Assembly (NCBI GenBank): GCA_027625915.1
Contig: JANTQA010000012.1
Location: 837,001-901,000 of the forward strand
Source: Anaeramoeba flamelloides
Lineage: Eukaryota > Metamonada > Anaeramoebidae
Direction of reading: 5' to 3'
Length of the DNA: 64,000 nucleotides
Of the stretch, positions 25,700-36,580 are shown in pieces (position 1 is the first letter of the stretch; the number at the start of each line of letters is the position of its first letter). The notes under the pieces are model-generated. The model was not told the origin of the DNA. It searched no databases and saw only the letters and a program-made list of their open reading frames with translations. The translations under genes and the position numbers were made by a program.

Positions 25700-27257
25700 T
25701 TAGATAGTCATTTTCAGAAAGTGTAAACTTTTTTTTCTGGTTTTATAAGAATTAAAACCGTTTTCAAGTTTTCTTAAAAGGATGCCCCCCCTTTGTTTTA
25801 ATTTCTCGATGATTTCAGGTTGAGTTAATAAAGTACCCCCTAAATGGATTCTTTTTGAAGGTGTGGAAACTGAGGATTTATTATTAATCTTCAGGCTAAA
25901 TCCCGTTTTCTCTGGGTTTAGTGGATAGATACCGATGTGTTTAAAGGCGGAAATAATAATTTTAAATGTAAAAGCAACTTGCATACCATCTCTTGCATTA
26001 GTAACAAAGTGAGTAAAGGACTTTGGAATATCTTGACGTTTAATGTGATTGTTTAATGAACAAAATATCCCACAATCAAGTGGTTGATAAATGTGTGTTC
26101 CGTTGGCTGGAAAACAAACTATATCGATACCATGTTTAATTGTCAATTCGCATGTACTAACATCAAAATGTGATTTATGACCATCTAATGTTAATAATGC
26201 CGGGTGGTTAGAATTGAGTCAATTTCTTGTTTTTTTCTAAAAATGGGATGAATGTTTTTAACATCCATAAATAATAAATATCTTTATCAATGAACCCAGA
26301 ATTTGTTTGAACAAAATCTAATTGGACTAAATGATTTTGGAGAATTAATTTGCTTGGTATTGTTTTCAGTTTACTGATAATTAGAGTTGGTAAACTTGAA
26401 CCATCAGAAGAAACACAACAAACCGCAGAAATATGAAATGAGCTTTTTTCTAAATTTCATTTTGGTTTTTGAATTGAATTTGGACATACGATCTTCATTG
26501 ATAATCTATTTGAATCATTACAGATGGGAGTTTCATCCATATTAAAGATAAATTCAGGTGGGTAATGATATTTTTCGAATAAGACCTTCATTAGCCCCCA
26601 ATAACGATTAACTTCAATTTGTGAAACTTCTGTTCTTTTTTTTTTTCAATTTGCGAAGAGTTACCAAGTTTTATTTTATTTCTTTTTGACCAACTACAGT
26701 CAGTTTCACTTTTAAGGCACAAACTTTCAACGAAATTTAAGGCACAAAAAAATCTCAAATTAAAGCACAATTTTTTGGAATTTTAATTTTCACAAATTAT
26801 TTTACTAGAATTTGAATTTTGTGCCTTAATTTGAGATTTTTTTTTGTGCCTTAAATTTCGTAGAAAGTTTGTGTCTTAAAAGTGAAACTGACTGTATAAA
26901 TCCATTGATGACTTAAAATGCAATCTTCTGGATTATAGTTCTGCATGTTTTTCAATTGATTTTTCTTGATTATCCTATTTGCTTTACATACAACTTCTCG
27001 AATAGTTGGTGATTTATTTTGTTCGCATTTTTTCAAAATGAATTTTTTTTAAAAGTTCTTCTTCATTTTCTAAAAGTTTTGCTGGTCTTCCAACCTTCTT
27101 TACGTTTTTTTTCTTTCAAGTATTTCTTTTTTCGATACATAAAAGAGTTTTGTTTTACACCAAAATATTTGCAAATTTCAGAGTCATTTATTTTAAGTTT
27201 CTTTTCATTTTCCAAAATTATTGATAATCTTGCTGCCTTTTCAAGTTTATCTTTCAT
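25700..27257 (-). mobile_element. Decayed pogo/Tigger-type DNA transposon (DDE transposase remnant), interrupted by a MITE
   Basis: The 5' part (ATG 27257) reads as a helix-turn-helix followed by a CENP-B-type HTH ending in SHQWIY. A 198-bp MITE then interrupts it (26697-26894), after which SWSKRNKIKLGNSS continues the CENP-B HTH. Further on come FIFNMDETPI (first catalytic Asp), LLTLDGHKSHFD (second Asp) and GTHIYQPLDCGIF (third Asp), the order and spacing of a DDE_1 transposase of the Tc1/mariner-pogo superfamily. The frame is broken by a TGA after SIQKPK (near 26459) and a frame change near 26215. The last open piece, 25700-26146, covers the third Asp and the tail. I could not find terminal inverted repeats, so the outer limits are those of the coding remnant only. 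The element is inactive, but the breaks are few, so decay is moderate. Confidence 0.8.
26697..26894. mobile_element. MITE family A, copy inside the pogo-like transposase gene
   Basis: The 198-bp element has long terminal inverted repeats that open CAGTCAGTTTCACTTTTAAG and close with the complement, ending CTGACTG. It is flanked by TA on both sides, the target choice of Tc1/mariner and pogo elements. Dropping it together with one TA rejoins the CENP-B HTH coding frame of the surrounding transposase, so it landed after that copy was in place. It has no coding capacity. Three further copies lie at 17961-18138, 40781-40968 and 54886-55077. Confidence 0.85.
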
Positions 27258-27450
27258 ATTTCGAAATTCTGAACTTGATACTTATTTTGAAATGTCAGTA
27301 TTATTCTTCAAATTCATTTTAAATACAAAAAAAGCAAAATTTAAAAAAATGATGAAAAAATTTCGAAATTCGAATTTTTTTCGAAAAAAATATCTTTTCA
27401 AAATTTATTACAAAAGTGTTAATATTATTATTACTATTATTATTTGTTTT

Positions 27451-28146
27451 TTAAATTTCTTGATTACTCTTTGTTAATTTTTTATTTGTATTTTTTGTGG
27501 TTGATTTATTATTATTATTATTAGTAGTAGTAGTAGTATTAGTATTAGTATTAGTATTAGTATTAGTAGTAGTATTATTATTATCCATGTACGCTAATGA
27601 ATATAAACCATTTTTAAAAATTATACCATGCCTTTTCATATTAGGGGGTAATGATATTCTTGTAAAAAATCTCTCATGATCACGTTCAGAGTATGAATCT
27701 TTATAACAACTATAAAGGATAGGGAATAATTCTTTCCCACGTTGGATGATTTCATTTCGAGTGTAAGGATTATCAAAAGTTTTTAAAATTTGTTGTCCAT
27801 ATTTCCAACCAGGTTTTTGTACACCAACCCTGTTTTTAATTGCTATTTGTAATTTATTTTTTCCATTTCCCTTTTTTTTTTTGTGAACCTTTTTGATTTG
27901 TTCGATTTTTTTTTTTGGTTTTATTTTTTGGTTCCCTTCCATTTTTAAAGCTGTTATTCCATTTTTATTTCTAATATTAGGCTTATTACTATTTTTGTTA
28001 TTAATAATTGTATTAGCAAGATTGATGCCGTTGTTATTGGGATTGGGATTGCTATCATTATTGGTGTTGGTGTTGGCGTTACTGGCTGCTCGGTTGTGTT
28101 TTTTTCCATCGATGATATTAATATCAGTTATTTTTTTTTGATTCAA
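27451..28146 (-). CDS. Winged-helix-like nuclear protein, 5' end disrupted or unresolved
   Basis: This frame opens at TTG and gives 231 residues; the first in-frame ATG is Met69 (about 27942). Residues 20-65 are Asn-rich, 70-100 very basic (nuclear-localisation-like). Residues about 111-187 form a compact domain (PGWKYGQQILKTF..., YTRNEIIQRGKELFP, SCYKDSY, IIFKNGLYSLAYM), and Asn/Thr tracts finish the protein. The domain matches the N-terminal domain of the gene at 34.3-36.6 kb: GW start, P-T/Y-x-x-EII, CYK and a closing YSL. Its predicted helix-helix-helix-wing pattern resembles HARE-HTH or other winged helices, but I do not recognise the family. A short ATG ORF just upstream (28211-28378) is probably its N terminus, separated by a frame change and a stop. 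Role in DNA or chromatin binding is inferred only. Confidence 0.55.
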   Translation of the reverse strand: MNQKKITDINIIDGKKHNRAASNANTNTNNDSNPNPNNNGINLANTIINNKNSNKPNIRNKNGITALKMEGNQKIKPKKKIEQIKKVHKKKKGNGKNKLQIAIKNRVGVQKPGWKYGQQILKTFDNPYTRNEIIQRGKELFPILYSCYKDSYSERDHERFFTRISLPPNMKRHGIIFKNGLYSLAYMDNNNTTTNTNTNTNTNTTTTTNNNNNKSTTKNTNKKLTKSNQEI

Positions 28147-28210
28147 ATTATTTTTGAAATTTTGTTGGTTAGGATTATTGTTATTTTGATTTACGTTTTA
28201 GGGTAAATTA

Positions 28211-28378
28211 TTATTTATTCTTTTTTTCAATAGAAGCAATATTTGGAAGTGATTTATTTGAATCTATAATGGTATTTTCTTCGATTTTTAAATTAAAAGT
28301 TTTTTCGTTTATTAAATTGGAAGTTATTGGCGTATTATTAATATCCATTAAATAATAAAGTTTTTTTTTCTTTGTCAT
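28211..28378 (-). CDS. Short ATG ORF, probable N-terminal part of the winged-helix protein downstream
   Basis: The ORF has 55 codons starting MTKKKKLYYLMDINN and ending IEKKNK before TAA TAA. Composition (Asn, Lys, Ile) matches the following frame, and 60 bp of Asn/Gln-coding sequence connect the two, broken by one frame change and one TAA. The only GT in this stretch on the minus strand is the one in ACGTAAAT and no matching AG is near, so splicing does not easily bridge the gap. The locus is therefore a damaged gene, or there are sequence errors in its A-runs. Confidence 0.4.
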   Translation of the reverse strand: MTKKKKLYYLMDINNTPITSNLINEKTFNLKIEENTIIDSNKSLPNIASIEKKNK

Positions 28379-29434
28379 AATGAATTAATGGGTGGCTAAA
28401 TTGCGATTCAATCATCGATTTGGAAAATATTTCACTATAGGATTAGAATTTTATTAATTAAAAGGGGTTAAAAATAAGAAGAGGAATGTTCGTTCAATAA
28501 TTATTAATCGTAAAGCAACAATGTAATTAATTTGGAAAATAATTTTTTTATCATTAGAGATTTAATCAGGATTTTTTTTTCTCTATTTGACAACAATTTT
28601 TTTTTTTTTAAAAAAAAAAACAGATTATTGATTGAAATATTTTTGATTGTGAATACAAATTGGTGAGGATTATTGTTATTTGTTTTTTTACAACTTTTGT
28701 TTAAGTTTTTTTTTTTTTGATCACAATAAAAAAAAAATATTTGTAATATGTTAAAAAAGTTAATTTTTTATCATTTTTTATGAGTAAAAAAACTATTTTA
28801 AATGAATAAAAAAAAAACATATCTACACGAAAAAATTAGAAATCTTTTACTGTATATCAAAAACCGGAATAAAGTTTACTCAATTAAATTTTATTATTTT
28901 TAGAATTTTCTTTTTGGTTATTAATTAAAAAAGTTTGATTTGATAATCAGGAACTTTAATTATTAAAAGTTAAAGAGATTTGGATGAAAATAAAAATCTT
29001 AATTTTCATCTTGATCAAGGGAGATATACTAGTTTTTAAATAATAAATTCAATACCAAAATGTCTTAGATTATAAGACTCAACTAATTTCCAGATTTTTA
29101 AGCTGAAAAAAATTTTTTTATTTTTTTTTTAGTTATTGAAAAAGTATAAATTACACTCTCGTTACCTGTTGGTTTTTTATTTTTCAAATTTATAAAAAAT
29201 TTGTTAGGTTTTCAATAATTTAAAAGAATTGAATAATATATTTTGTATACAAAAGATTTTTTTTTAAACAATAAAATGCTTTTATACTTTTTTCCTTCTC
29301 TGTAAAATTTTAGAAAGATTAAACCTCTGAGAAAATTAAATTTTGAATGATTAAAAACAAGAAAATAAAAATCAATTTTCGCAATTAAAAAAAATATTTT
29401 ATAAAATTGAGATCATAAACTTTTATCTTGGTTT

Positions 29435-29602
29435 TTATGCTTCCGAGAGTTTTTGAATATCTTTCAATGACTTTGCATGGGTTAATTGAATATCTTCTTT
29501 ATTTTTATAAGAATATCTAAAGTTGTTGAAATCTATATTGAGAGCATACTCGAGAAATTTTGATTCCGATAGAACGTATAATGTTCTTCTTAAAATAACT
29601 AA
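29435..29602 (-). CDS. Small coding-like exon or gene remnant of unknown function
   Basis: About 55 codons end at TAA 29435. They include LRRTLYVLSESKFLEYAL and YKNKEDIQLTHAKSLKDIQ, with mixed codon use and normal protein composition, unlike the A/T noise around it. The frame is closed upstream by TGA. A minus-strand ATG ORF about 250 bp upstream (about 29844-29906, MKKKEKTQELKK) ends near a good donor (GTAAGA). Joining them by an intron with acceptor ATATTAG near 29600 keeps phase, but this is a guess. I do not recognise the protein. Confidence 0.3.
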   Translation of the reverse strand, partial: LVILRRTLYVLSESKFLEYALNIDFNNFRYSYKNKEDIQLTHAKSLKDIQKLSEA

Positions 29603-30621
29603 TATTTTCAATCACAAATACTTTAATCATGGTTGATACTACACTATCAACCGAAAAGGTATACTTGACAATATTCAGTTGATTTATCACTAACTTTGAT
29701 GAAAATAATAAAGCAACAATCAACAAGGCAAAACAAAAGGAAGCAGATTTTTTTTTTTTTTTTTATTAATTATTCTTTTTTTTTCTTATACTTTTCCTTT
29801 CACTTTCCTTCCCTTTCTATTTCTTCATCCCATTCGTTTTTCTTTTTCTTACACTTTCCATTTTTTTTTTAGTTTCCTTAGTTTTCTTCAATTCTTGTGT
29901 TTTTTCTTTTTTTTTTCATTTTTTTTTTTTCCTTCTTTACAATTGGATATTTTGGCAAAGTTGATTGATCAACTTTATGTTGGGTTTATTACTAAATTTA
30001 GAATTTGGTCAAATTTCAAAAGTAGTCAAATTGGATTTTTTTTATCTTTGAAGATTTTCTAGTTTATTTTTATCGGTATGAAAGTTTTTAATGAGTTTTT
30101 AATAATTGTTGGAGGAAAATAAAAAAAGATTATTTTGTGATTAGTAATCTTTTATTACTTAAACTGTAGAAAATCCAAAATGTTAAAATCATCAAAATCA
30201 TCAAAATTAAATATTTTTAAAAATTTGTTCAAGACACAATTTTAACCACCAAAGTTAAGTTGAAAATTTTAGACCTTTAAAAACAAATTAAACAAATCTA
30301 ATTGGTCTCTTAATTATTTTTTTTTCAAAATCCTAACCAAAATTCTCTATCATACCATCCAATCCTCTCAAGCCTACCCTAATATACACTAACCTAGCCA
30401 AAAGGGGGTTTTTAAATACATACCATCAATATATTTGGATATAATTGAGTTTTTTGAAAAAAATTAGAATTTGACCAATTTTGAAATTTGAAAAGTAATA
30501 ATTTTTCCCTTTTTGTTTATTACCTCTACTTAAATTTTCAGTAAGTTTGTAATTAGCCAATTAATTATTTTGTTTTTTTCTTCTCATTCTTTTTTTTTTC
30601 ATTTCCAAAACATTTTATTAG

Positions 30622-31121
30622 TATAGTAGTGAAAAAAATACTCGACATGATTAAAATCCCTATAAGATTTTTAATTGTGAATATTAGTAAAATTATTGTG
30701 TAATTACAAATATTTAAAATCAAAGGCTTTATATAAATAACCAAAATTTTTATGAAACTAAGTAGTAAACCTACCTAAAGTTCATTAAAGTAGGGTGTCT
30801 CTCGAATACTCAAGTAATTGTTTGATAGTCTAAGTAGATCAACTTTTTTTTGAAAAACAATCCAGTTTTATAGAGGTTTACTATGAAAATTGGAAAATGA
30901 TAATTTTTATTCTTTTTTTTTGATTGGTTGAATGGTGTTTTGAACAAGTGTAATTTAATTAATCATAATTTTAATAAATGGGTGAGTTATAATTTTAAAA
31001 GTTTGGTTCTTAAAAAAAAAGAAATAAAATAAAAGAAATTACACAACAATTTCCCTAATATTCACAATTAAAAATCTTGTCAGGGATTTTTTTCATGTCG
31101 GGTATTTTTTTCACTACTATA
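30622..31121. mobile_element. MITE with about 90-bp inverted arms (TATAGTAGTG ends)
   Basis: The left arm TATAGTAGTGAAAAAAATAC, CGACATGA, AAATCCCT and AGATTTTTAATTGTGAAT returns in inverse order at the right end, closing GTATTTTTTTCACTACTATA. The centre is unrelated A/T-rich DNA. TA at both borders suggests a Tc1/mariner-like target. Single copy in this window. Confidence 0.66.
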
Positions 31122-32344
31122 ATTAAAAAAAAAAAAAAATTTATCAGATGAATAACTTTCCTGCCGTGTTACAAAGTCAAAAAGATTCAAGTTTGATTTT
31201 TTCTTGTCGCTTTTTCGAAAATTAAAATAAATTTAAAATTTTTGATAAAAAATATGAGTAAAAATCTTATTTTCAAAAATCGACATAATCAAAAAATCAT
31301 TTAAAATTTTTTTCTTCAAGAAAACTGTTGGCATATGTTTTTATAAGATGATTTTCGATTTAAAATCTTTGAATTCAAAAAAATAAAGAATTTCTGATTG
31401 GATTTCGACAAAAATAATAGTTATTTTTTCTTTTTAAATTATTTTCCAATAATTATTGATCTTAAAATGAATTTGGTTTGAACTTTGATATTCTAAAAAC
31501 AAAAAAGACCCCAATTCCATTGTTTAACCAGTTTTTTATTTCAAGATCCTTCACATCCATCATAAAAATTACAATTCCATTACTCAGCTTTAACGTTTCG
31601 AGAAACTGGGAAAATATTTGTGTAATGTTTGAAAATTGAATCTTTGAATTTTAGATCAAAGATTTCAAAATTTGTTTCATGTTCAAATAGAGTATTACAT
31701 ATGACAAATTTATTCTATTTCCAAATTGAAGTTAAATCGTAGAAAAATAGATGACTTGAAAAAACTGGTACGTCAACAGTATTAAAATACAGTGGTTCGT
31801 TTAACTACTATTTTTAACTTTAACCAATTACGAAAATTTAACGGATCTCCAAAAAAAATTGATTTTCTGAAGAGAAAAAAGAAACATGCCAAGAGTTTGC
31901 CAATATCACAAAAACAAGAAACATGGTTATTTAAAATTGTAAAAAAGAATTCTGAAGATGTAGTGAGATTATATTATATTTTTTTGAGATAATAAATCGA
32001 GAAAAAAATTGTTTTTTGGATTTTTACAAGAAAGCCCATTGATCTCGCAAAATTTGTAATTATGACGAAAATTTTGAAACAAAATGTAATTTATTATTTT
32101 AGTAACTTTTAGATTAATTCTAAATCTAACCTCAAAAAGTCAATTTAAATCAGAACCAAGTTTGTGTGTGTAAATTTGAATTACTATTTTCCATATCAAA
32201 CCAGAAAAAAAAACATGAGTTAAATTTTAGTAATCCGTTGAGGGTGGTCAACAAGTGCTTATTGATACTACTGTATTGCAAAAGTATAACTGAAAAAATA
32301 CGGTCTCGCTATATTTTATTATTAGTTCTCATCTTGGCAATTAA

Positions 32345-32628
32345 TAAACCTGTCTGTGAATTACAAAATAAAAGGAACATAATCCCCATTCAGCTTTCCA
32401 AAGAGAGAGAGAGAGAGAGGGAGAGAGGGGGGGGGAGAGGGAGAGAAAGTAACAGAATAATTATAATAAATCATCAAATGACACAATTCTAGAAGGAAAA
32501 ACATATTTATACTGATTTATAGAATTAAATAATTTAAGCACCTAAATTTGACTTTGATCTATAAAAAACCTTTTTCGAAAAGCTGAATGAACTTTTTATT
32601 CCTTGTTTTTTCTACAAATAGTATTACT
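32345..32628. mobile_element. MITE family B, copy with a GA microsatellite in its centre
   Basis: CCCATTCAGCTTTCC on the left (about 32387-32401) and GAAAAGCTGAATGAAC on the right (about 32576-32591) with ACAAATAGT near the end mark the arms. A pure GA/G run (32402-32448) fills part of the loop. Confidence 0.5.
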
Positions 32629-34257
32629 CAAGGTTACTAATCAAATGTGTTGATTTAGGATTCAAAATTTTTTAAAAATTCGTAAAAATAAATATATACA
32701 TTTCTTTCCATTTTTAAAAGTAAGTCCTAAGATCTGCAATTTTATAATAATCAAAATTTTGAAATCTCATGCCATTTTATAAAATCATTTGCAGACTGTT
32801 TTCTTTCAGAAAAAAAATTTTTAGATGATTTTTTGATTTTGGCAATTTTTGAAAAATAATCATGATCTCAAAAAATATTTCCATTTTTGCATCAAAAACT
32901 CGTTTTTGATCAATAATCCATGAGAAGTTTCTACTCGTTGTAACTAATCAAAGGGTGTCCTGTTTCTTTTAATGATTCCAAAATAATACTCAAAAAAAAA
33001 TCAAAAAGAAATTTGAAAAAAAAAAGTAAAGAAATATATATCTTTTTTTAAGGCTAGGAATTACAAAAAAAAAATAAATTTAATTATTATGCAGAATCAA
33101 TTTATGTTAAAAAACAATTCCGGATAGTTAAACAGTGATATTGGAATTAGGTTTAATAAAGATATTTGAATATAAATTTCTCCTACTTTTTTTGGAAATA
33201 TATTTATGGTTCAGTGGGGTATTAAAGTGATAGTTAACTTATTTCGAGTTGTGTGAGGATGACAAATTGATTTTTTATCTTTTCAGAAATTCTATTTATT
33301 TTCTTCTCTCTAAAGGTTTTATTGTGTCCTAAAATAAACCTTAAATTGACATTTTAATATTTTGATATTTTAATATTTTGATTTATAAATATTATTATTT
33401 TTAATTTAATAAAAATAAAAGGAATGGTTTTAAAATTGATTTTGTATTTATAGATAAAGTAATTATATAGATATTTCCTGTTAGTACAGCAGTTCCAAAC
33501 CTTCCCCGAAATTTGACAGATTTTTGAAATTGACTTTTTTGTATCTGTTAAACACCAAAAAAAAAAAATCTTTGGTTATACGCTATCACATCCATTTTAT
33601 CGTTTGCCATAGGTTTTTTAAAAAAATTTCTTATTTGAAAGATTAGAGAAAAAAATCTTTTTGTTTTTGAAACAAATTCAAAAATTCAAAAAAAAGCTTC
33701 CAAAGATCAAAGATAGAATTTAAGGATTTCTTTGAAATGGTATTGCCTTTTGATTTTAAGGTGTTTAGAAATTAAGTTCCACAAAAACCACCAAAAACCT
33801 GAAAATTTTTCTAAATTATTGATCATTTCGAAGGTTTCGAGTCAAAAATTCAAATTTTCATATTTTCTCTCTATTGGAAATTTTTAGTTCTATTATAAAA
33901 GTTCACGGTTTGTAATAGGCTATCACATAACCATAAAATGCTGCCATAAAAAGGAAAGTGTGAGATAGAAAATGAATTTTCTGTTTATATATAGATTCCA
34001 CGGTAGGGTTTGAATGGCTGTATTAAAAAAATGGCACCTAGTATAAAAAATAAATTTATCCGTTAAAAATACTTTACTGATAAAACAAAATTTTCGAAAA
34101 ATTCAGTCTTTCGGGTAATAAAATTAAATATTGTTTGTTATTGTAATATTTGGGTAGATGTGTCTATTCTGTTCTAAAATAAAATAATATGATAGAATTT
34201 TTTTGATATATATTTAAATAATAAAAAAATAAAATAAAAAAAAATAAAATAAAATAA

Positions 34258-36580
34258 TTACTTTAAATTTTTTGGATCAGTTTGTTTAAAGTGATCCAAT
34301 AAATGAGGGAATTTAATTTTTGTAGTGTTTATAATTTCATCTGTTGAAGCAGGTGATCCAATACTTTTAAGTATTTCCAGAACATAAACATGATTATATT
34401 TATTTCTGGTCTCTTTTTTTTCGGATTTATTTTGGTTGTTTAACAATTTGTTTGGGTGTTCAATTTTTTTGTAACCATGTTGTTTGAAATCTTGATTCAA
34501 TTGCAAATTATTATGATTTGTCTTTGGGTAATCGTTTTCAAGTGCTTTGATTTTTTTTTTTAATTCGTTTACTTGATAGTTATTATGTTCATTTAAATTT
34601 AAAAATTTTTTTAGAAGGTTTTTTGATTTTAAGAATTCTTCTACTTTTCTTTTTTCAATTTCAAATTCATTTTCAATTTTTAAACCCTTTTTGTTGTTTG
34701 AATTTATTTCTTGTTCATTCTCAATTTCAATTTGATTTTTGTTTCCATTTCCATTTCCATTTAGGCCCACTGTTCCTTTTTCGGTTTTGTTTTTTGTCAG
34801 ACTACTATTAATATTAAAGTGGTTTTGTTGAATTAATTGATCTTTTGTATTCAATGAATTTTGTAAATTAATATCGAAATTATTATTTTGATTTTCTTTA
34901 ATTTTTTCTATTCCCATCCCCATATTTTGATCAAAATTATTAAAAATCATTTTTTTTTCAATAAAAAGACTATTTTGTAATTCAATTTTTGCCTTAAAAT
35001 TTTGTTCATTTTCGTTTATATTACCATGGTTGCCACTTATGGTATTGTTATCTGTGGTGTTGTTGTGTATGTTGTTGATTTTAAAATTATTTAAATCAAA
35101 ATTATTTTGCTTTTTTAAATTGTCAAAATTTTGAAATTCTGTTTTTTTTAATTCAAGATCCAATGAAAAGTTTTTTTCCAATTTTAATTTGTTTTCAGTA
35201 TTATTTTCTTTATAGTCGGGACTTTTATTTGCCATTTTAAATCCAAGTAAATTTTGAAATAAACTGTTTTCTGTAGAATCTGGTTTATCAAGGCCAGATA
35301 ACAATAATTCATCAGCAGTCCCTTGAGTAGATCTCAAATCGTCATTTTTTTCTTTTTCTTTTGTTTTGCCTCTTCCTCTTCCCCTTCCTCTTCCTCCTCT
35401 TCCTTTTCCTCTCCCTCTTCCCTTTGTTTTGCCGTTTCTTTTTGCTCTTCCTCCTGTTTTTCCCGTACCCTTTCCTCTTCCTCTTCCTCTTCCTTTTACT
35501 TTCTCCACATTTTCTTCTTTAATTTGATCTTGAATATCGGGATTTTTTTCCGCTTTTAATCCTTTTTGTTTTCCATTTTCATTTTCGTTTTCATTAGCAC
35601 CAAGATTATCATTTACATCAAGTTTATCATATTTTTTGCCCAAAAAAATTTTTTTCGAACATTTCTAATACTTTTATTTCATTTTTCTCTTTTTGAATTA
35701 ATTCGGATGGTTGTTGATTTTGTTGTTGACTTTTTGTGCCCACTTGGTTCAATTCAAACTCTTGTGAGTTGTTCTTCTGATTTTTTTCTTCCTCGATGAA
35801 AGGAATTTTTCCATTATCTGTTGCCTTTGTCTGTGGCAATTGTTTTTCTTGTGTTGATAATATTTCCTTATTGGCCATTTGAGTTTCGTTATTATTTCGA
35901 TTATTCGGTAAATTAGTTGAAAAAACTTGCCCTTTGAATACCTGTGGTTTGTGCCGGTGTGTTTTTCTGATCCTTGATCGGTTCCTTAAATTTGGCTGTG
36001 ATTTTATAATTGGTTTGCTTACTGTGGTTTTTGGTTTGGTTCTTTGTTTCTTTAAAAGGCTATCAGTGTTGATACTAAGATTGCTTTTGATGTTCGTGTG
36101 GTTGCTTTCTGTATTATTGATGATGTCTTTATTGTTGCCCTTGTTTGTCTTGTTGTTAACAATTCCTGTTTTTGTGTTTTGAAGAAGGCCTGTGGTACTT
36201 TTAATTTGCGAGACTCCCCCAAGAGACTCTTGGTTGTTTAAGATGTCCTCTTCCTGGGTGCCGACTTTGTACTCTTGCTTCCTGTTGCTTGAACCGATCT
36301 CGGTCAGCGAATATTTCTTGTCGTTTCCCAAGACCCAAAGGGTCTTGGGCGGAGTTTGGCCCAGCAAAAAGGATCCGAGCGAAGAGAACGCAATTTGCCG
36401 ATTGTACACAGACTTGTAGCAATTCCAAAGATCCGGCTCTTCTTTGATCACCTGGTTAATTATTTCGCTTTTTGTTGACGGCTTGGCAAGACGGATCAAG
36501 GATCTTTGCACTAATGGCCATCCTTGAAGAACGAAATCTTCTCTTTTTTGTTGCAACTCCTTGAGTTTGAGTTGTAATTG
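34258..36580 (-). CDS. Winged-helix-like, RG-rich nuclear protein (two overlapping frames)
   Basis: The first frame (to 35627, about 309 residues from TTG 36556) begins with a winged-helix-like domain, residues about 11-87: GWPLVQRSLIRLAKPSTKSE, IINQVIKEEPDLWNCYK and KKYSLTEIG. Asn/Lys/Gln-rich linker follows. The second frame (35643-34258, about 460 residues) continues with an acidic tract, an Arg-Gly/Lys-Gly-rich block of about 45 residues and an Asn-rich middle. It ends in half of a second such domain, YVLEILKSIGSPASTDEIIN. The frames differ by +1 at an A7-T7 run near 35640. This suggests an assembly indel, a mutation or recoding. The 3' end reads TTTAAA|GTAATT, a likely donor, so the second domain may be finished in a further exon. 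No ATG is available upstream in frame; a start exon at 37815-37874 is possible. RG tracts usually bind nucleic acid; function otherwise inferred. Confidence 0.55.

Noticed and set aside
31792-31992. Plus-strand frame faintly like a Tc1 helix-turn-helix
   Set aside because: It starts at GTG and has only a loose similarity (SQKQETWLFKIVKKN). No catalytic region or terminal repeats are near.
36201-36428. 75-codon frame with raised G/C on the minus strand
   Set aside because: It is an alternate frame of the real winged-helix exon, whose own frame carries the conserved domain.
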